DNA of 64,000 bases from JAWKSY01 sp041402125. Lineage in GTDB: Bacteria; Planctomycetota; GCA-002687715; DRQF01. The notes under the pieces were generated by a model that saw nothing but the letters and a program-made list of their open reading frames with translations, was not told where the DNA came from and did no database searches. Shown here piece by piece: positions 28,802 through 36,860 of the stretch. The stretch lies in assembly GCA_041402125.1 (NCBI GenBank), contig JAWKSY010000021.1, positions 1-64,000 on the forward strand, written 5' to 3'. Positions within the stretch are counted from its first letter, which is position 1, and each line of letters begins with the position of its first letter. Position numbers and translations under genes: made by a program.

Positions 28802-29215
28802 TCAGGCTTCGCCGCCGAAGACGAAGCGGACGGGGATGTCGATCTCGGGGTGGAGGCTCTTCTTCACCGGGCAGGCCATGGCGGCGCGCTCCAGGCCTTC
28901 CCGATGGCGGGCGTCGAGGGCGATCGGGACCTCGATCTCGACCACGAGCTGCCCGATCCGGCGGGGATCGGTCTGCATGTGCTTCTCGATGCGGAAGCCC
29001 GCGCCGCGCAGGTCGATCTCGTGACGGCGGGCGTAGATCCCCATGATCGTCAGCATGCAGCTTCCCAGCGCGGTCGCGACGAGGTCGGTGGGGGAGAAGC
29101 ACTCGCCCTTGCCCTCGTTGTCGCGCGGAGCGTCGGTGGCGAGCTCGGCGCCGCTGGGCAGGTGTCGGGAGGTGCAGCGGAGGTCGCCGTCGTAGCGGCC
29201 GCGGATCTCGACCAT
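28802..29215 (-). CDS. OsmC family peroxide reductase
   Basis: 137-residue OsmC/Ohr-fold protein. Both reactive cysteines are in place: ALGSCMLTIMGIYARRHEID (first) and MACPVKKSLHPEIDIPVRF (second). The fold's opening, NEGKGECFSPTDLVATALGS, is canonical for the OsmC/YhfA subgroup. These are thiol-dependent hydroperoxide reductases, cytosolic, usually linked to oxidative or osmotic stress. It sits between the LON-domain gene (13-nt gap) and the SDR gene (4-nt gap), suggesting a small stress operon. Confidence 0.9.
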   Translation of the reverse strand: MVEIRGRYDGDLRCTSRHLPSGAELATDAPRDNEGKGECFSPTDLVATALGSCMLTIMGIYARRHEIDLRGAGFRIEKHMQTDPRRIGQLVVEIEVPIALDARHREGLERAAMACPVKKSLHPEIDIPVRFVFGGEA

Positions 29216-29228
29216 CGGGGTTCTCTCT

Positions 29229-29798
29229 TCAGGGGCGGCGGCGGTGTTCCTCGAGGGCGCCGCGCGCGCGGGCGAGGGGGCTGGGCTCCGCGAAGAGCCC
29301 GGACATCACGGGCTGAGGCAGCTTCATCTGCATCAGCAGAAGGTCGGTCAGGGTGCGGAGATCCACCTCCGCGGGAAGCTCGAAGGGGCCCTCGGCTCGC
29401 CCCAGCACCGCGGTCCGCAGCTCATCGAGGACGGTCTCCGGATAGCCCTCGCCGGGCTCCTCCTCGTCGAAGGGGAGGACCTCGACGAGACGGTAGGCGT
29501 GGGGGCTGTCGATCTCGCGGATCCGGACCCGGCCGAGGCCGGCCAGGACGATGATGAAACGGCCGTCGGGGAGCTTCTCGTGCCGGGCGATCTCGCCCAA
29601 TCCGGCGACCTCGTCGAGGGGTGGGCTTCCCGCGAGTTCGGCGACGTGCTCGTCCGGCACGGCCGCGATCACGAGCCGGCCGGCGACGTCGAGCTGGTCC
29701 TCGACCATCGCCCGGTAGCGGGGCTCGAAGACGTGGAGCGGCATCATCGAGCCCGGGAAGAGGTAGGCGCCGGGCAACGGGAAGACGGGCACGATCAT
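29229..29798 (-). CDS. LON N-terminal-domain protein (ATPase/protease-less)
   Basis: 189-residue stand-alone LON substrate-binding domain. VPVFPLPGAYLFPGSMMPLH, VFEPRYRAMVEDQLDVAGR and VGLGEIARHEKLPDGRF-like text (here VAGLGEIARHEKLPDGRFII) match the N-terminal domain of Lon, but no Walker motifs or Ser-Lys dyad follow. Free-standing copies are common and their role is unclear; they may bind unfolded proteins. First gene of the operon with OsmC and SDR. A 169-bp divergent spacer separates it from the phosphodiesterase gene. Confidence 0.88.
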   Translation of the reverse strand: MIVPVFPLPGAYLFPGSMMPLHVFEPRYRAMVEDQLDVAGRLVIAAVPDEHVAELAGSPPLDEVAGLGEIARHEKLPDGRFIIVLAGLGRVRIREIDSPHAYRLVEVLPFDEEEPGEGYPETVLDELRTAVLGRAEGPFELPAEVDLRTLTDLLLMQMKLPQPVMSGLFAEPSPLARARGALEEHRRRP

Positions 29799-29967
29799 GC
29801 CTCCAGCTTATCCCCCGGTGTGGACGAGGAAAGGAAGAGACCGGGGTTCCCGATCCTTGGTCCCGCCGGGCGAGGGGTTTAGCGCCGCCCGGCGAGCGGG
29901 GGTGAATCTCGCGGGGAGCCGAGACAAGGACCGGGTGACCTGTTAAGAACGGTCGCGGGGGGAGCGG

Positions 29968-30729
29968 ATGCGGATCAGGATCCTGGGCAATGCGGGCGAG
30001 GTGGACCTCGGGTCCTTCGCGACGAGCTTCCTCGTCGACGAGACCCTCGCCGTCGATGCCGGTTCGCTGGGATTCGCGCTGCCGCTCGCGGCCCAGCGCC
30101 GGGTGACGGACGTGCTCATCACGCACGCCCATCTCGATCACGTCTGCTCGCTCCCGATCTTCCTCGAGAACGTCTACGAGCCGGATGGCGAGCCGGTCCG
30201 GATCCACGCCCACCGCGACGTGGCGGCCGAGCTCCGTCGGCACCTGTTCAACGACCGGATCTGGCCCGATTTCGAGCGCCTCTCCTCGGAGGGGCACCCC
30301 TTCCTCGAGTTCCGGGAGTTCGCGCAGGAGCGGCCCTTCCGGATCGGGGAGATCGAGGTGACGCCGCTCTCGGTGATCCACACCGTCCGCTGTTTCGGTT
30401 TCCTCCTCCGGAAGGGGGACCGCTCCGCCCTGATCGTGGGCGACACCGCGCCCACCCGGCGGATCTGGGAGCGGGCCCGGACGGCCCCGGGGCTCTCCCA
30501 CGTCTTCCTCGAGGCCAGCTTCCCGGACCGACTCGCCGCCATGGCCCAGACGACGAAGCACCTCACCCCGTCGCGTCTGCGGGAGGAGAAGGCTAAAGTC
30601 GGAGGCGACGTGAAGGTGATCGCGTATCACCTGAAGGCCCGATACGCGGACGAGATCGCGGCCGAGATCCGGGCGCTGGGCGATCCGGCGGTCGAGGTGG
30701 CGAGGACGAACGAGGACTATTCGATCTGA
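29968..30729 (+). CDS. Class II-type 3',5'-cyclic-nucleotide phosphodiesterase (metallo-beta-lactamase fold)
   Basis: 253 residues. The metal-binding motif is HAHLDH (His53, His55, Asp57, His58), followed by VCSLPIFLENVYEPDG. AELRRHLFNDRIWPDFERLS, SVIHTVRCFGFLL, ALIVGDTAPTRRIWERA, FLEASFPDRLAAMAQ and KHLTPSRLREEK are the ordered hallmarks of the bacterial class II cAMP phosphodiesterase family. It should hydrolyse cAMP or cGMP to the 5' nucleotide in the cytosol. GGGGGAG lies just before the ATG. Its TGA shares one base with the adenylate cyclase ATG (TGATG), so degradation and synthesis of the messenger are translationally coupled. Confidence 0.87.
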   Translation: MRIRILGNAGEVDLGSFATSFLVDETLAVDAGSLGFALPLAAQRRVTDVLITHAHLDHVCSLPIFLENVYEPDGEPVRIHAHRDVAAELRRHLFNDRIWPDFERLSSEGHPFLEFREFAQERPFRIGEIEVTPLSVIHTVRCFGFLLRKGDRSALIVGDTAPTRRIWERARTAPGLSHVFLEASFPDRLAAMAQTTKHLTPSRLREEKAKVGGDVKVIAYHLKARYADEIAAEIRALGDPAVEVARTNEDYSI

Positions 30730-32381
30730 TGTCTGCTGCTCCGTCTCCCGTTCGATTCACCTTCAACACCGGGTCCGGCGACGAGACGGTCCTGGTGAAC
30801 AAGACCCGCGTGGTCCTGGGGCGTTCGCCGACCCAGGCCGACGTGACGATCAAGGAAGAGAAGATCTCGCGGACCCACGCCCAGGTGGTCCACGAGAACG
30901 GCGCCTGGTTCGTCGAGGATCTCGGCTCCGCGAACGGCACCCGCGTCAACTCGAACCCGGAGCGGGTCACGAAGGCCCAGCTCGCCTCGGGCGACGTCAT
31001 CTGGCTGGGCGAGATGTCGGTCCGCTTCGACATCGAGCGCTCGCGCACCGGCTCGGCCCAGCAGCGCGTCGTCTTCAGCGAGGACGCGGCCCAGAAGAAC
31101 AAGACGGCCGCCTTCAACATGTCCGAGCTCGGCCTGATGAGCGAGACCTCGGACGTCTTCGCCGCGAACAACAACGACAAGGCGGCGGCCTGGGCCGTCT
31201 CGCTCTTCACCGAGGCCGCGCAGGTCATCCTCAGCTCGTCCTCGCTGGACGACATGTTCGAGAAGATCCTCGATCTCGTCTTCCAGAACCTCCCCGCCGA
31301 ACGCGGCGTCGTCGCGCTGCTCAACGAGCAGGGAGAGATCGTGCCCCGCGTCACGCGCTCGCGCGACGGCAAGGAGGGCAGCGATCCGATCCGCATCAGC
31401 CACTCGATCGCGACCGAGGCCATCCAGAGTCACACCGCGTTCCGGGTCGGGCACGCGCTCTCCGACGACCGTTTCGGCGTCGAGGAGAGCATCATCAACC
31501 TGAACATCCAGTCCGCGATGTGCGCGCCGATGTTCGCCCCGCGCGGCGACCGCGGCGTCGTGGGCATCATCTACGTCGACTTCGTGAGCCGGCTGAAGCC
31601 CTTCTCCGAGGACGATCTCCGCCTGCTCTCCGCGCTCGCGGCCTTCGCCGCGGTGGCCGTCGAGCAGCGCCGTCTCCTCGACGAGATCCGCTTCGAGCAG
31701 GACTGCCGTTCGAAGCTCTCGAAGTACCACGCGCCGCAGGTCGTCGAGCGCATCATCGCCAACACCATGGCGAAGACCGGACTCGACGGCATGAAGGGCC
31801 TGGAACAGGGGATGATGGCCGAGCAGTGCGAGGTCTCGATCCTCTTCGCCGACCTTTCCGGCTTCACCGCGATGAGCGAGTTCCTCGGCGCGCTCGAGGT
31901 GGCGGCGATCCTGAACGAGATCTTCGACCGCATGACGAAGTGCATCTTCGAGGCGGGCGGAACCCTCGACAAGTTCATGGGCGACGCCGTCATGGCCTTC
32001 TTCGGCGCTCCGCTCCGCCAGACCGACCACGCCGAGCGCGCGGTCCGGGCCGGGCTCGCGATGCAGAAGGCGCTGCAGGAACTGAACGCGGATCGCCCCG
32101 AGGGTCAGAACGAGATCCGGATGCGCATCGGCATCAACAGCGGCACCGTCGTCGCGGGCGACATCGGCTCGCCCGACCGCAAGGACTACACCGTCATCGG
32201 CGACACCGTAAACGTCGCCTCCCGCCTCGAGTCGACGGTGGCGAAGCCGGGTCAGGTGGTCATCGGCCCGATGACCTACGAGCAGGTGCAGGGCAAGTTC
32301 ACCTGCACGCCCCTCGAGCCCATCCCCCTGAAGGGCAAGACGCAGACGGTCCAGCCCTACCTCGCCGTCGACCGCTCGTGA
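30729..32381 (+). CDS. FHA-GAF-class III adenylate cyclase
   Basis: 550 residues, cytosolic. FHA domain about 20-95 (VVLGRSPTQADVTIKEEKIS, RTHAQVV, LGSANGTRVNS), expected to bind phosphothreonine. GAF domain about 155-315, then a short linker helix and a class III cyclase domain about 365-545. Catalytic residues: FADLSGFT (metal Asp375), LDKFMGDAVMAFFGAP (purine Lys415, metal Asp419), DYTVIGDTVNVASRLE (Asn495, Arg499). Lys415 with Thr488 in the second base-specifying position fits a class IIIb adenylate cyclase. The phosphodiesterase gene is coupled upstream, and a CNB-domain NADH dehydrogenase converges from the other side. The stop codon is the first three bases of a 77-bp palindrome. Confidence 0.93.
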   Translation: MSAAPSPVRFTFNTGSGDETVLVNKTRVVLGRSPTQADVTIKEEKISRTHAQVVHENGAWFVEDLGSANGTRVNSNPERVTKAQLASGDVIWLGEMSVRFDIERSRTGSAQQRVVFSEDAAQKNKTAAFNMSELGLMSETSDVFAANNNDKAAAWAVSLFTEAAQVILSSSSLDDMFEKILDLVFQNLPAERGVVALLNEQGEIVPRVTRSRDGKEGSDPIRISHSIATEAIQSHTAFRVGHALSDDRFGVEESIINLNIQSAMCAPMFAPRGDRGVVGIIYVDFVSRLKPFSEDDLRLLSALAAFAAVAVEQRRLLDEIRFEQDCRSKLSKYHAPQVVERIIANTMAKTGLDGMKGLEQGMMAEQCEVSILFADLSGFTAMSEFLGALEVAAILNEIFDRMTKCIFEAGGTLDKFMGDAVMAFFGAPLRQTDHAERAVRAGLAMQKALQELNADRPEGQNEIRMRIGINSGTVVAGDIGSPDRKDYTVIGDTVNVASRLESTVAKPGQVVIGPMTYEQVQGKFTCTPLEPIPLKGKTQTVQPYLAVDRS

Positions 32382-32455
32382 ATAAAAGGGGTCAGACCCC
32401 CTTTATTCAAAAAGGGCCCCCTTTTGAATAAAGGGGGTCTGACCCCTTTTATTCA
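32379..32455. repeat. 77-bp perfect palindrome (GGGGTCAGACCCC type), bidirectional terminator
   Basis: Arms of 34 bp (32379-32412 and 32422-32455) match perfectly around a 9-nt centre (AGGGCCCCC). The arm begins TGAATAAAAGGGGTCAGACC. The first three bases are the cyclase stop codon, and the last three (TCA) are the complement of the NADH dehydrogenase stop, so it exactly fills the space between convergent genes. It should fold into a very stable hairpin on either strand and probably terminates both transcripts. Confidence 0.93.
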
Positions 32456-34462
32456 GCTCTTGAGGACGCGGGCGAGCATGTCGTCGGCCTCGATCGCGCC
32501 GACGAGACGCCGCGAGCTCGAGTCGGTGACGACGGGCAGCCAGACGAGGCCCTGCTCCTTCATCGTGCCCGCGGCCACGAGCGCGAAGTCGTTCGGCGTG
32601 ACGGTGAAGCGCGCCTCGGTCATGAGCTCGGTCACGGGCGACTCGGGGAGGAGGCCCTCCTCGACGGCGCGGAGGAAGTTGCCGCGGTCGACGACGCCGC
32701 GGAGCGAGCCGTCGGCCGTCTTCACGCAGAGGTAGTCGACGTCGTTCTTCTGGAACTGGTCGAGGCAGTCCTGGAAGGTCGCGGTGTCCTGGATCTCCCG
32801 CTGGGCGGTCGAGGTCAGGAGTTCGCCGATGCGCACCGACTCGAGCGCCTCCTGGACGCGCGGGGTCCGGTGCCAGTTGGACTCGCCGCGGCGGACGACG
32901 GCCCGCGTGAGGAGGTCCTGCAGGGGAGCGAGCGAGCCCGAGACCTGCTTGAAGACGTTCTTGCCCATGACGACGGCTTCGGTGTCGACGCGAGCGCGGA
33001 CGGCGGCATTGCGGGGCTTGTCGGAGAGCAGCGCCATCTCGCCGAAGAAGTCGCCGGGGCCGAGGAGGGCGAGGACCTCGTCCTGATCGCCGTCCTTGCG
33101 GACGACCTCGACCTCGCCCGACTCGACGACGTAGAAGTCCGTGGCGGGATCGCCTTCCTTGAAGATGTAGTCGCCCGACTTGTAGAGCGCGCGGCTGACG
33201 CGGCTCGTGCGATCCTGCCGCAGGTGCGTGAGATCGCGCGAGAAGACGACCTGCCAGGCCCAGTCGAAGCCGACCTTGATCCGGCGCGCCCAGGTCGGGA
33301 GCTTCATGAGGTAGATGAGGCGCCACATCACCCAGGCGATGAAGCCCGAGAGGCGCATCCCCATGATCTCGGCCACCGCGCGGTGGCCGCCGATCGAGCA
33401 GAGCTGACCCACCGGCTTGAAGGAGAAGGGCTTCGTCGGTTCGCCCTTCAGCACCCGGAGGATGTTGTAGGCGGTCTGCTTCCCCTGGCGCTCCGCGAAC
33501 TGCCCGGTCGGCGGGCTCGGCTTGCCGTCGTGCGCGTTGATCACGCTTGCGCAGTCGCCGACGGCCCAGAGGTCCTCCTTGCCCACCACGCGCATGTCGG
33601 GCTCGGTGCGGGGGCGGTTGCCGTCCAGCTCGACCTCGAGGCGCTTGATGATGGGGGAGGCCGTGCTGCCGATCGTGCAGACGACGGTGGCGCCCGGGAT
33701 CTCGCGCCCGTCCTTCAGGAAGATCCCCTCGTGGGTGACCATCGCGGCGCGCGCCTCGAGGACGACCTCGACGCCGGCCTTCTCCATCTTGGCGCGCGTG
33801 AAGTCGCGCAGCTTGGCGCCGATCTCCGGCAGGAGCTGATCGCGGCTGTGGACGATGCAGACCCGGATGTCCTCGGGGCGGATGTTCTGGAAGAACTTCC
33901 GGCTCCCGCGGGCGAGGTCGTTGATCTCGCCCGCCGCCTCGACGCCCGAGTAGCCGCCGCCGATGACGATGAAGGTGAGGTACCAGCGCCGCTTCTCGGC
34001 GTCGGCGCAGACCTCGGCCTTCTCGAGCTGCTGCATGATGTGGGCGCGGAGCGCGACCGCGTCGCCGACCGTCTTCAGCGGGAAGGCGTGGTCCGCCATG
34101 CCCGGCACCATGCCGAGGTTGACGACGCCGCCGCAGGCGAGGACGCAGTGGTCGTAGGGGATGGTCTCGTTGCGCCCCTCGTAGTTCTCGAAGACGACCT
34201 CGCGGGCGTCGGGCCGGACCTCGACGACATCCTCGGTGCGGCACATGACCTTGGGGAGCATCTGGCGCAGCGGCGCCGCCACCGCGTCCGGGTTGAGCGA
34301 TCCGCCCGCGACCTCGGCCAGCATGGGGTGGAAGACCATGTGGTTCTCGCGGTTGAAGATCGTGATCTCGGCCTCGTCGGGCCGGAGCTTCTTCCGCAGG
34401 ATGCGGGCGCACTTCACGCCCGCGAAGCCTCCGCCCACGATGACGATTCTCGTCTTGGACAC
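32453..34462 (-). CDS. NDH-2-type NADH dehydrogenase fused to CNB and CBS domains
   Basis: 669 residues. Residues 1-410 are a type II NADH:quinone oxidoreductase: FAD-binding VIVGGGFAGVKCA (10-15), NAD-binding IVIGGGYSGVEAAGEI (168-174), LWAVGDCASV and SPPTGQFAERQGKQ. An amphipathic hydrophobic stretch (371-390) should bind the membrane. A cyclic-nucleotide-binding domain follows (428-505, IFKEGDPATDFYVVESGE); its phosphate-binding cassette FGEMALLSDKPRNAAV keeps Glu475 and Arg484. A CBS pair (about 553-665) ends the protein. GTG 34460-34462 is chosen as start because GGGGGAG lies 6 nt upstream. The fusion implies control of respiration by cyclic and adenine nucleotides. Confidence 0.9.
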   Translation of the reverse strand: MSKTRIVIVGGGFAGVKCARILRKKLRPDEAEITIFNRENHMVFHPMLAEVAGGSLNPDAVAAPLRQMLPKVMCRTEDVVEVRPDAREVVFENYEGRNETIPYDHCVLACGGVVNLGMVPGMADHAFPLKTVGDAVALRAHIMQQLEKAEVCADAEKRRWYLTFIVIGGGYSGVEAAGEINDLARGSRKFFQNIRPEDIRVCIVHSRDQLLPEIGAKLRDFTRAKMEKAGVEVVLEARAAMVTHEGIFLKDGREIPGATVVCTIGSTASPIIKRLEVELDGNRPRTEPDMRVVGKEDLWAVGDCASVINAHDGKPSPPTGQFAERQGKQTAYNILRVLKGEPTKPFSFKPVGQLCSIGGHRAVAEIMGMRLSGFIAWVMWRLIYLMKLPTWARRIKVGFDWAWQVVFSRDLTHLRQDRTSRVSRALYKSGDYIFKEGDPATDFYVVESGEVEVVRKDGDQDEVLALLGPGDFFGEMALLSDKPRNAAVRARVDTEAVVMGKNVFKQVSGSLAPLQDLLTRAVVRRGESNWHRTPRVQEALESVRIGELLTSTAQREIQDTATFQDCLDQFQKNDVDYLCVKTADGSLRGVVDRGNFLRAVEEGLLPESPVTELMTEARFTVTPNDFALVAAGTMKEQGLVWLPVVTDSSSRRLVGAIEADDMLARVLKS

Positions 34463-34678
34463 CGGTCGCTCCCCCAGATGGCCCGAACGCGGCGCCCGGC
34501 GGCCCCTTCCGCTCCCTTCCGGAGAGCGTCCGCCCCGCGCGCCCGGCGAGCCCGCGGGCCCGCGCCGACGCATCCTATCCCCCGGGGGCCGCGAGGGTAG
34601 CCCCGGTCGGGCGCCCGATCCTTCGACCCCGCCCGGGGATCGGTTAGGCTGACGGCGACCCACCAAGGAGATGAGCCC

Positions 34679-35869
34679 GTGTTCCGCACCTTCGAGCTGG
34701 CCCTGTTCGGCCTCGCCTTTCTCGCCCTCGCCGCCGTTTCGACCCGCGCCCAGGGCGACGACCCGCCGATCCCGGCCGACACGACGATCCTGACCACCGA
34801 GTCGGGCCTCCGGTACTCCGTCCTGACGCCCGCGCCCGACGGCAAGAAGCCGAAGGCCGGCGACAAGGTCACCGTCCACTACACGGGCTGGCTCACCGAC
34901 GGGAAGTCCTTCGACTCCTCGCGGAAGCGCGGCACGCCCTTCACCTTCACGCTCGGTCGCCGCGAGGTGATCTCCGGCTGGGACGAGGGCGTCGCCCTGA
35001 TGACCACCGGGTCGCGCTTCAAGTTCACGATCCCCTACGACCTCGCCTACGGCGAGAACGGCCGGCCGCCCCGGATCCCCGCGCGGGCGACGCTGATCTT
35101 CGACGTCGAGCTCATCTCGATCGAGTCGGTCGAGGTCGTGCCGGCGCCGACCATGCCCGCCTTCCCGAAGGAGGGCGTCGTCACCGAGGAGTCCGGCCTT
35201 CGCTGGGTGCTGCTCTCCGGCGCCCCCGTCGCGTCCGACGCGCGCGACTTCAAGAAGGTCCGCTTCGACTTCTGGAAGACCGACGGCACCCACATCATGG
35301 GCACGAAGACCAACCGAGGGATGCACCTCTCCGGCAACGGCATGGTCCAGGGCCTGCCCTTCCTGAAGGACTTCTTCGGCAAGGCGAGCCCCGGCTGCCG
35401 CTACCTCGTCGAGGTGCCGGCCGAGCTGGCCTTCGGCGAGCAGGGCATGCCCGGGAAGTTCTCCGGCCCGATCACCACGGTCTGGGACTTCGAGGTCGTC
35501 CAGCACGTCCCCTTCGCCCGCAACCCCGACAACGCGGTGAAGAAGACCGAGTCCGGCCTCGAGTACGAGATCATCCGCGAGGGCACCGGCAAGAAGCCCA
35601 CCGACAAGGACCGCGTCACCGTCGACTACGTCGGCTGGCTGACCACCGGCAAGGTCTTCGACTCCTCGCTCTCGCGCGGCGAGCCCACCAGCTTCGGCCT
35701 CCGCGGCGTCATCAAGGGCTGGACCGAGGGTCTCCAGCTCATGACCCCGGGCTCGATCTACCGCTTCACGATTCCCTACCAGCTCGCCTACGGCGAGAAC
35801 GGCAGCTCGCCGCAGATCCCGCCGAAGGCCGATCTCGTCTTCTGGATCGAGCTGAAGCAGGTCAACTGA
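34679..35869 (+). CDS. Secreted triple-domain FKBP-type peptidyl-prolyl isomerase
   Basis: 396 residues with a signal peptide (FRTFELALFGLAFLALAAVS). Three FKBP units: about 40-150 (GDKVTVHYTGWLTDGKSFDS, REVISGWDEGVALMTTGSRF, IPYDLAYGENG), a degenerate middle unit about 165-275 (RFDFWKTDGTHIMGTKTNRG, VQGLPFLKDFFGKASPGCRY) lacking the VHYTGWL and FDSS signatures, and 285-396 (DRVTVDYVGWLTTGKVFDSS, GVIKGWTEGLQLMTPGSIYR). The outer two should be active cis-trans prolyl isomerases in the periplasm. The middle one may be a substrate-binding or structural module. Start GTG 34679, AAGGAG 8 nt upstream. It precedes the dehydratase gene by 50 nt. Confidence 0.9.
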   Translation: MFRTFELALFGLAFLALAAVSTRAQGDDPPIPADTTILTTESGLRYSVLTPAPDGKKPKAGDKVTVHYTGWLTDGKSFDSSRKRGTPFTFTLGRREVISGWDEGVALMTTGSRFKFTIPYDLAYGENGRPPRIPARATLIFDVELISIESVEVVPAPTMPAFPKEGVVTEESGLRWVLLSGAPVASDARDFKKVRFDFWKTDGTHIMGTKTNRGMHLSGNGMVQGLPFLKDFFGKASPGCRYLVEVPAELAFGEQGMPGKFSGPITTVWDFEVVQHVPFARNPDNAVKKTESGLEYEIIREGTGKKPTDKDRVTVDYVGWLTTGKVFDSSLSRGEPTSFGLRGVIKGWTEGLQLMTPGSIYRFTIPYQLAYGENGSSPQIPPKADLVFWIELKQVN

Positions 35870-35918
35870 GGGAGACCTCGCCCTGAAGCTCAGCGCCGAG
35901 CGCCGCGCCGTCCTCGAG

Positions 35919-36854
35919 GTGACCCGTATCCGCCTCGAGGCGGCGCTCCCGCCCACGCCTCTGTATCGCGCGGAGCGCCTCTCGGCGCGCCTCGGTCGCG
36001 AGACCTGGCTGAAACTCGAAGGCGAGCAGCCGACCGGCTCCTTCAAGGTCCGGCCGGCGCTCGCCGGCGTCCTCGCCCTCGATGACGAGGCGCGCGCCCG
36101 CGGCATCGTCACCTCGTCCTCCGGCAACTTCGCCGCCGCCGCGGCCTGGGCCGCCGGCCGGGCGGGCACGCGCGCCACCGTCGTGGTGATGCCGAGCGCG
36201 AGCCCCCACAAGATCGACAACGCCCGCCGCCACGGCGCCGAGATCGCCTTCTGCGAGGACGACTACGCCGCGCGCCAGAGCCTCGTGGACCGTCTCGTCG
36301 CCGAGCGCGGCCTCGCCGAGATCCACCCGCACGACTCCGACGCCACGCTCGCGGGCGACGCCACGATGGCGGCGGAGATCGCGGCGCAGCTCCCCACCGC
36401 GGCCGCGATCATCGCGCCCGTGAGCGGCGGAGGCCTCCTCGGCGGTCTCATCGAGGGCGCGGCGGCGTTCGGCCTCGAGGCCGCGATCTGGGGCGCCCAG
36501 GCCGCCGGAAGCCGGGCCTTCGCCGACTCCTTCGCCGCCGGCGAACGGCTCACCGGCCCGGCCCCGATGACCGAGGCCGACGGCCTCACCGCCACGCGCC
36601 CGGGGAGCCGCGGCTTCGCGGCCGCGCGGGCCGGCGCGGCCGGGGTCGTCGTCGTGAGCGAGAAGGGGATGCTGCGCGCCCTGTGGGCGCTCCAGGCGGA
36701 GGAGGGCATCATCGCCGAGCCGAGCTCGGCGGTGGGGCTCGCCGCGCTGGAAGAGGGTCTCATCGCGCCCGGTCCGGGTCCGATCGTCCTCGTCCTCACC
36801 GGCCGGAACGTCGATCCGGTGCGCCACCGCCGACTCGTCGTCGCCGGCGGCTGA
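35919..36854 (+). CDS. Threonine/serine dehydratase, PLP-dependent
   Basis: At least 311 residues, fold type II PLP enzyme. The Schiff-base lysine lies in EGEQPTGSFKVRPALAG, substrate loop TSSSGNFAAAAAWAAG, phosphate cup VSGGGLLGGL, and the tail IVLVLTGRNVDP is typical. It deaminates threonine or serine to the 2-oxo acid and ammonia. There is no C-terminal ACT regulatory domain, so it resembles the short catabolic form. The codon at 35919 is GTG. The same frame is open upstream to a CTG at 35883 (LKLSAERRAVLEVTRIRLEA), which fits the family's N-terminus and follows GGGAGA, so the true start may be there. It converges with nadA, 6 nt apart. Confidence 0.85.
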   Translation: MTRIRLEAALPPTPLYRAERLSARLGRETWLKLEGEQPTGSFKVRPALAGVLALDDEARARGIVTSSSGNFAAAAAWAAGRAGTRATVVVMPSASPHKIDNARRHGAEIAFCEDDYAARQSLVDRLVAERGLAEIHPHDSDATLAGDATMAAEIAAQLPTAAAIIAPVSGGGLLGGLIEGAAAFGLEAAIWGAQAAGSRAFADSFAAGERLTGPAPMTEADGLTATRPGSRGFAAARAGAAGVVVVSEKGMLRALWALQAEEGIIAEPSSAVGLAALEEGLIAPGPGPIVLVLTGRNVDPVRHRRLVVAGG

Positions 36855-36860
36855 GACGGA

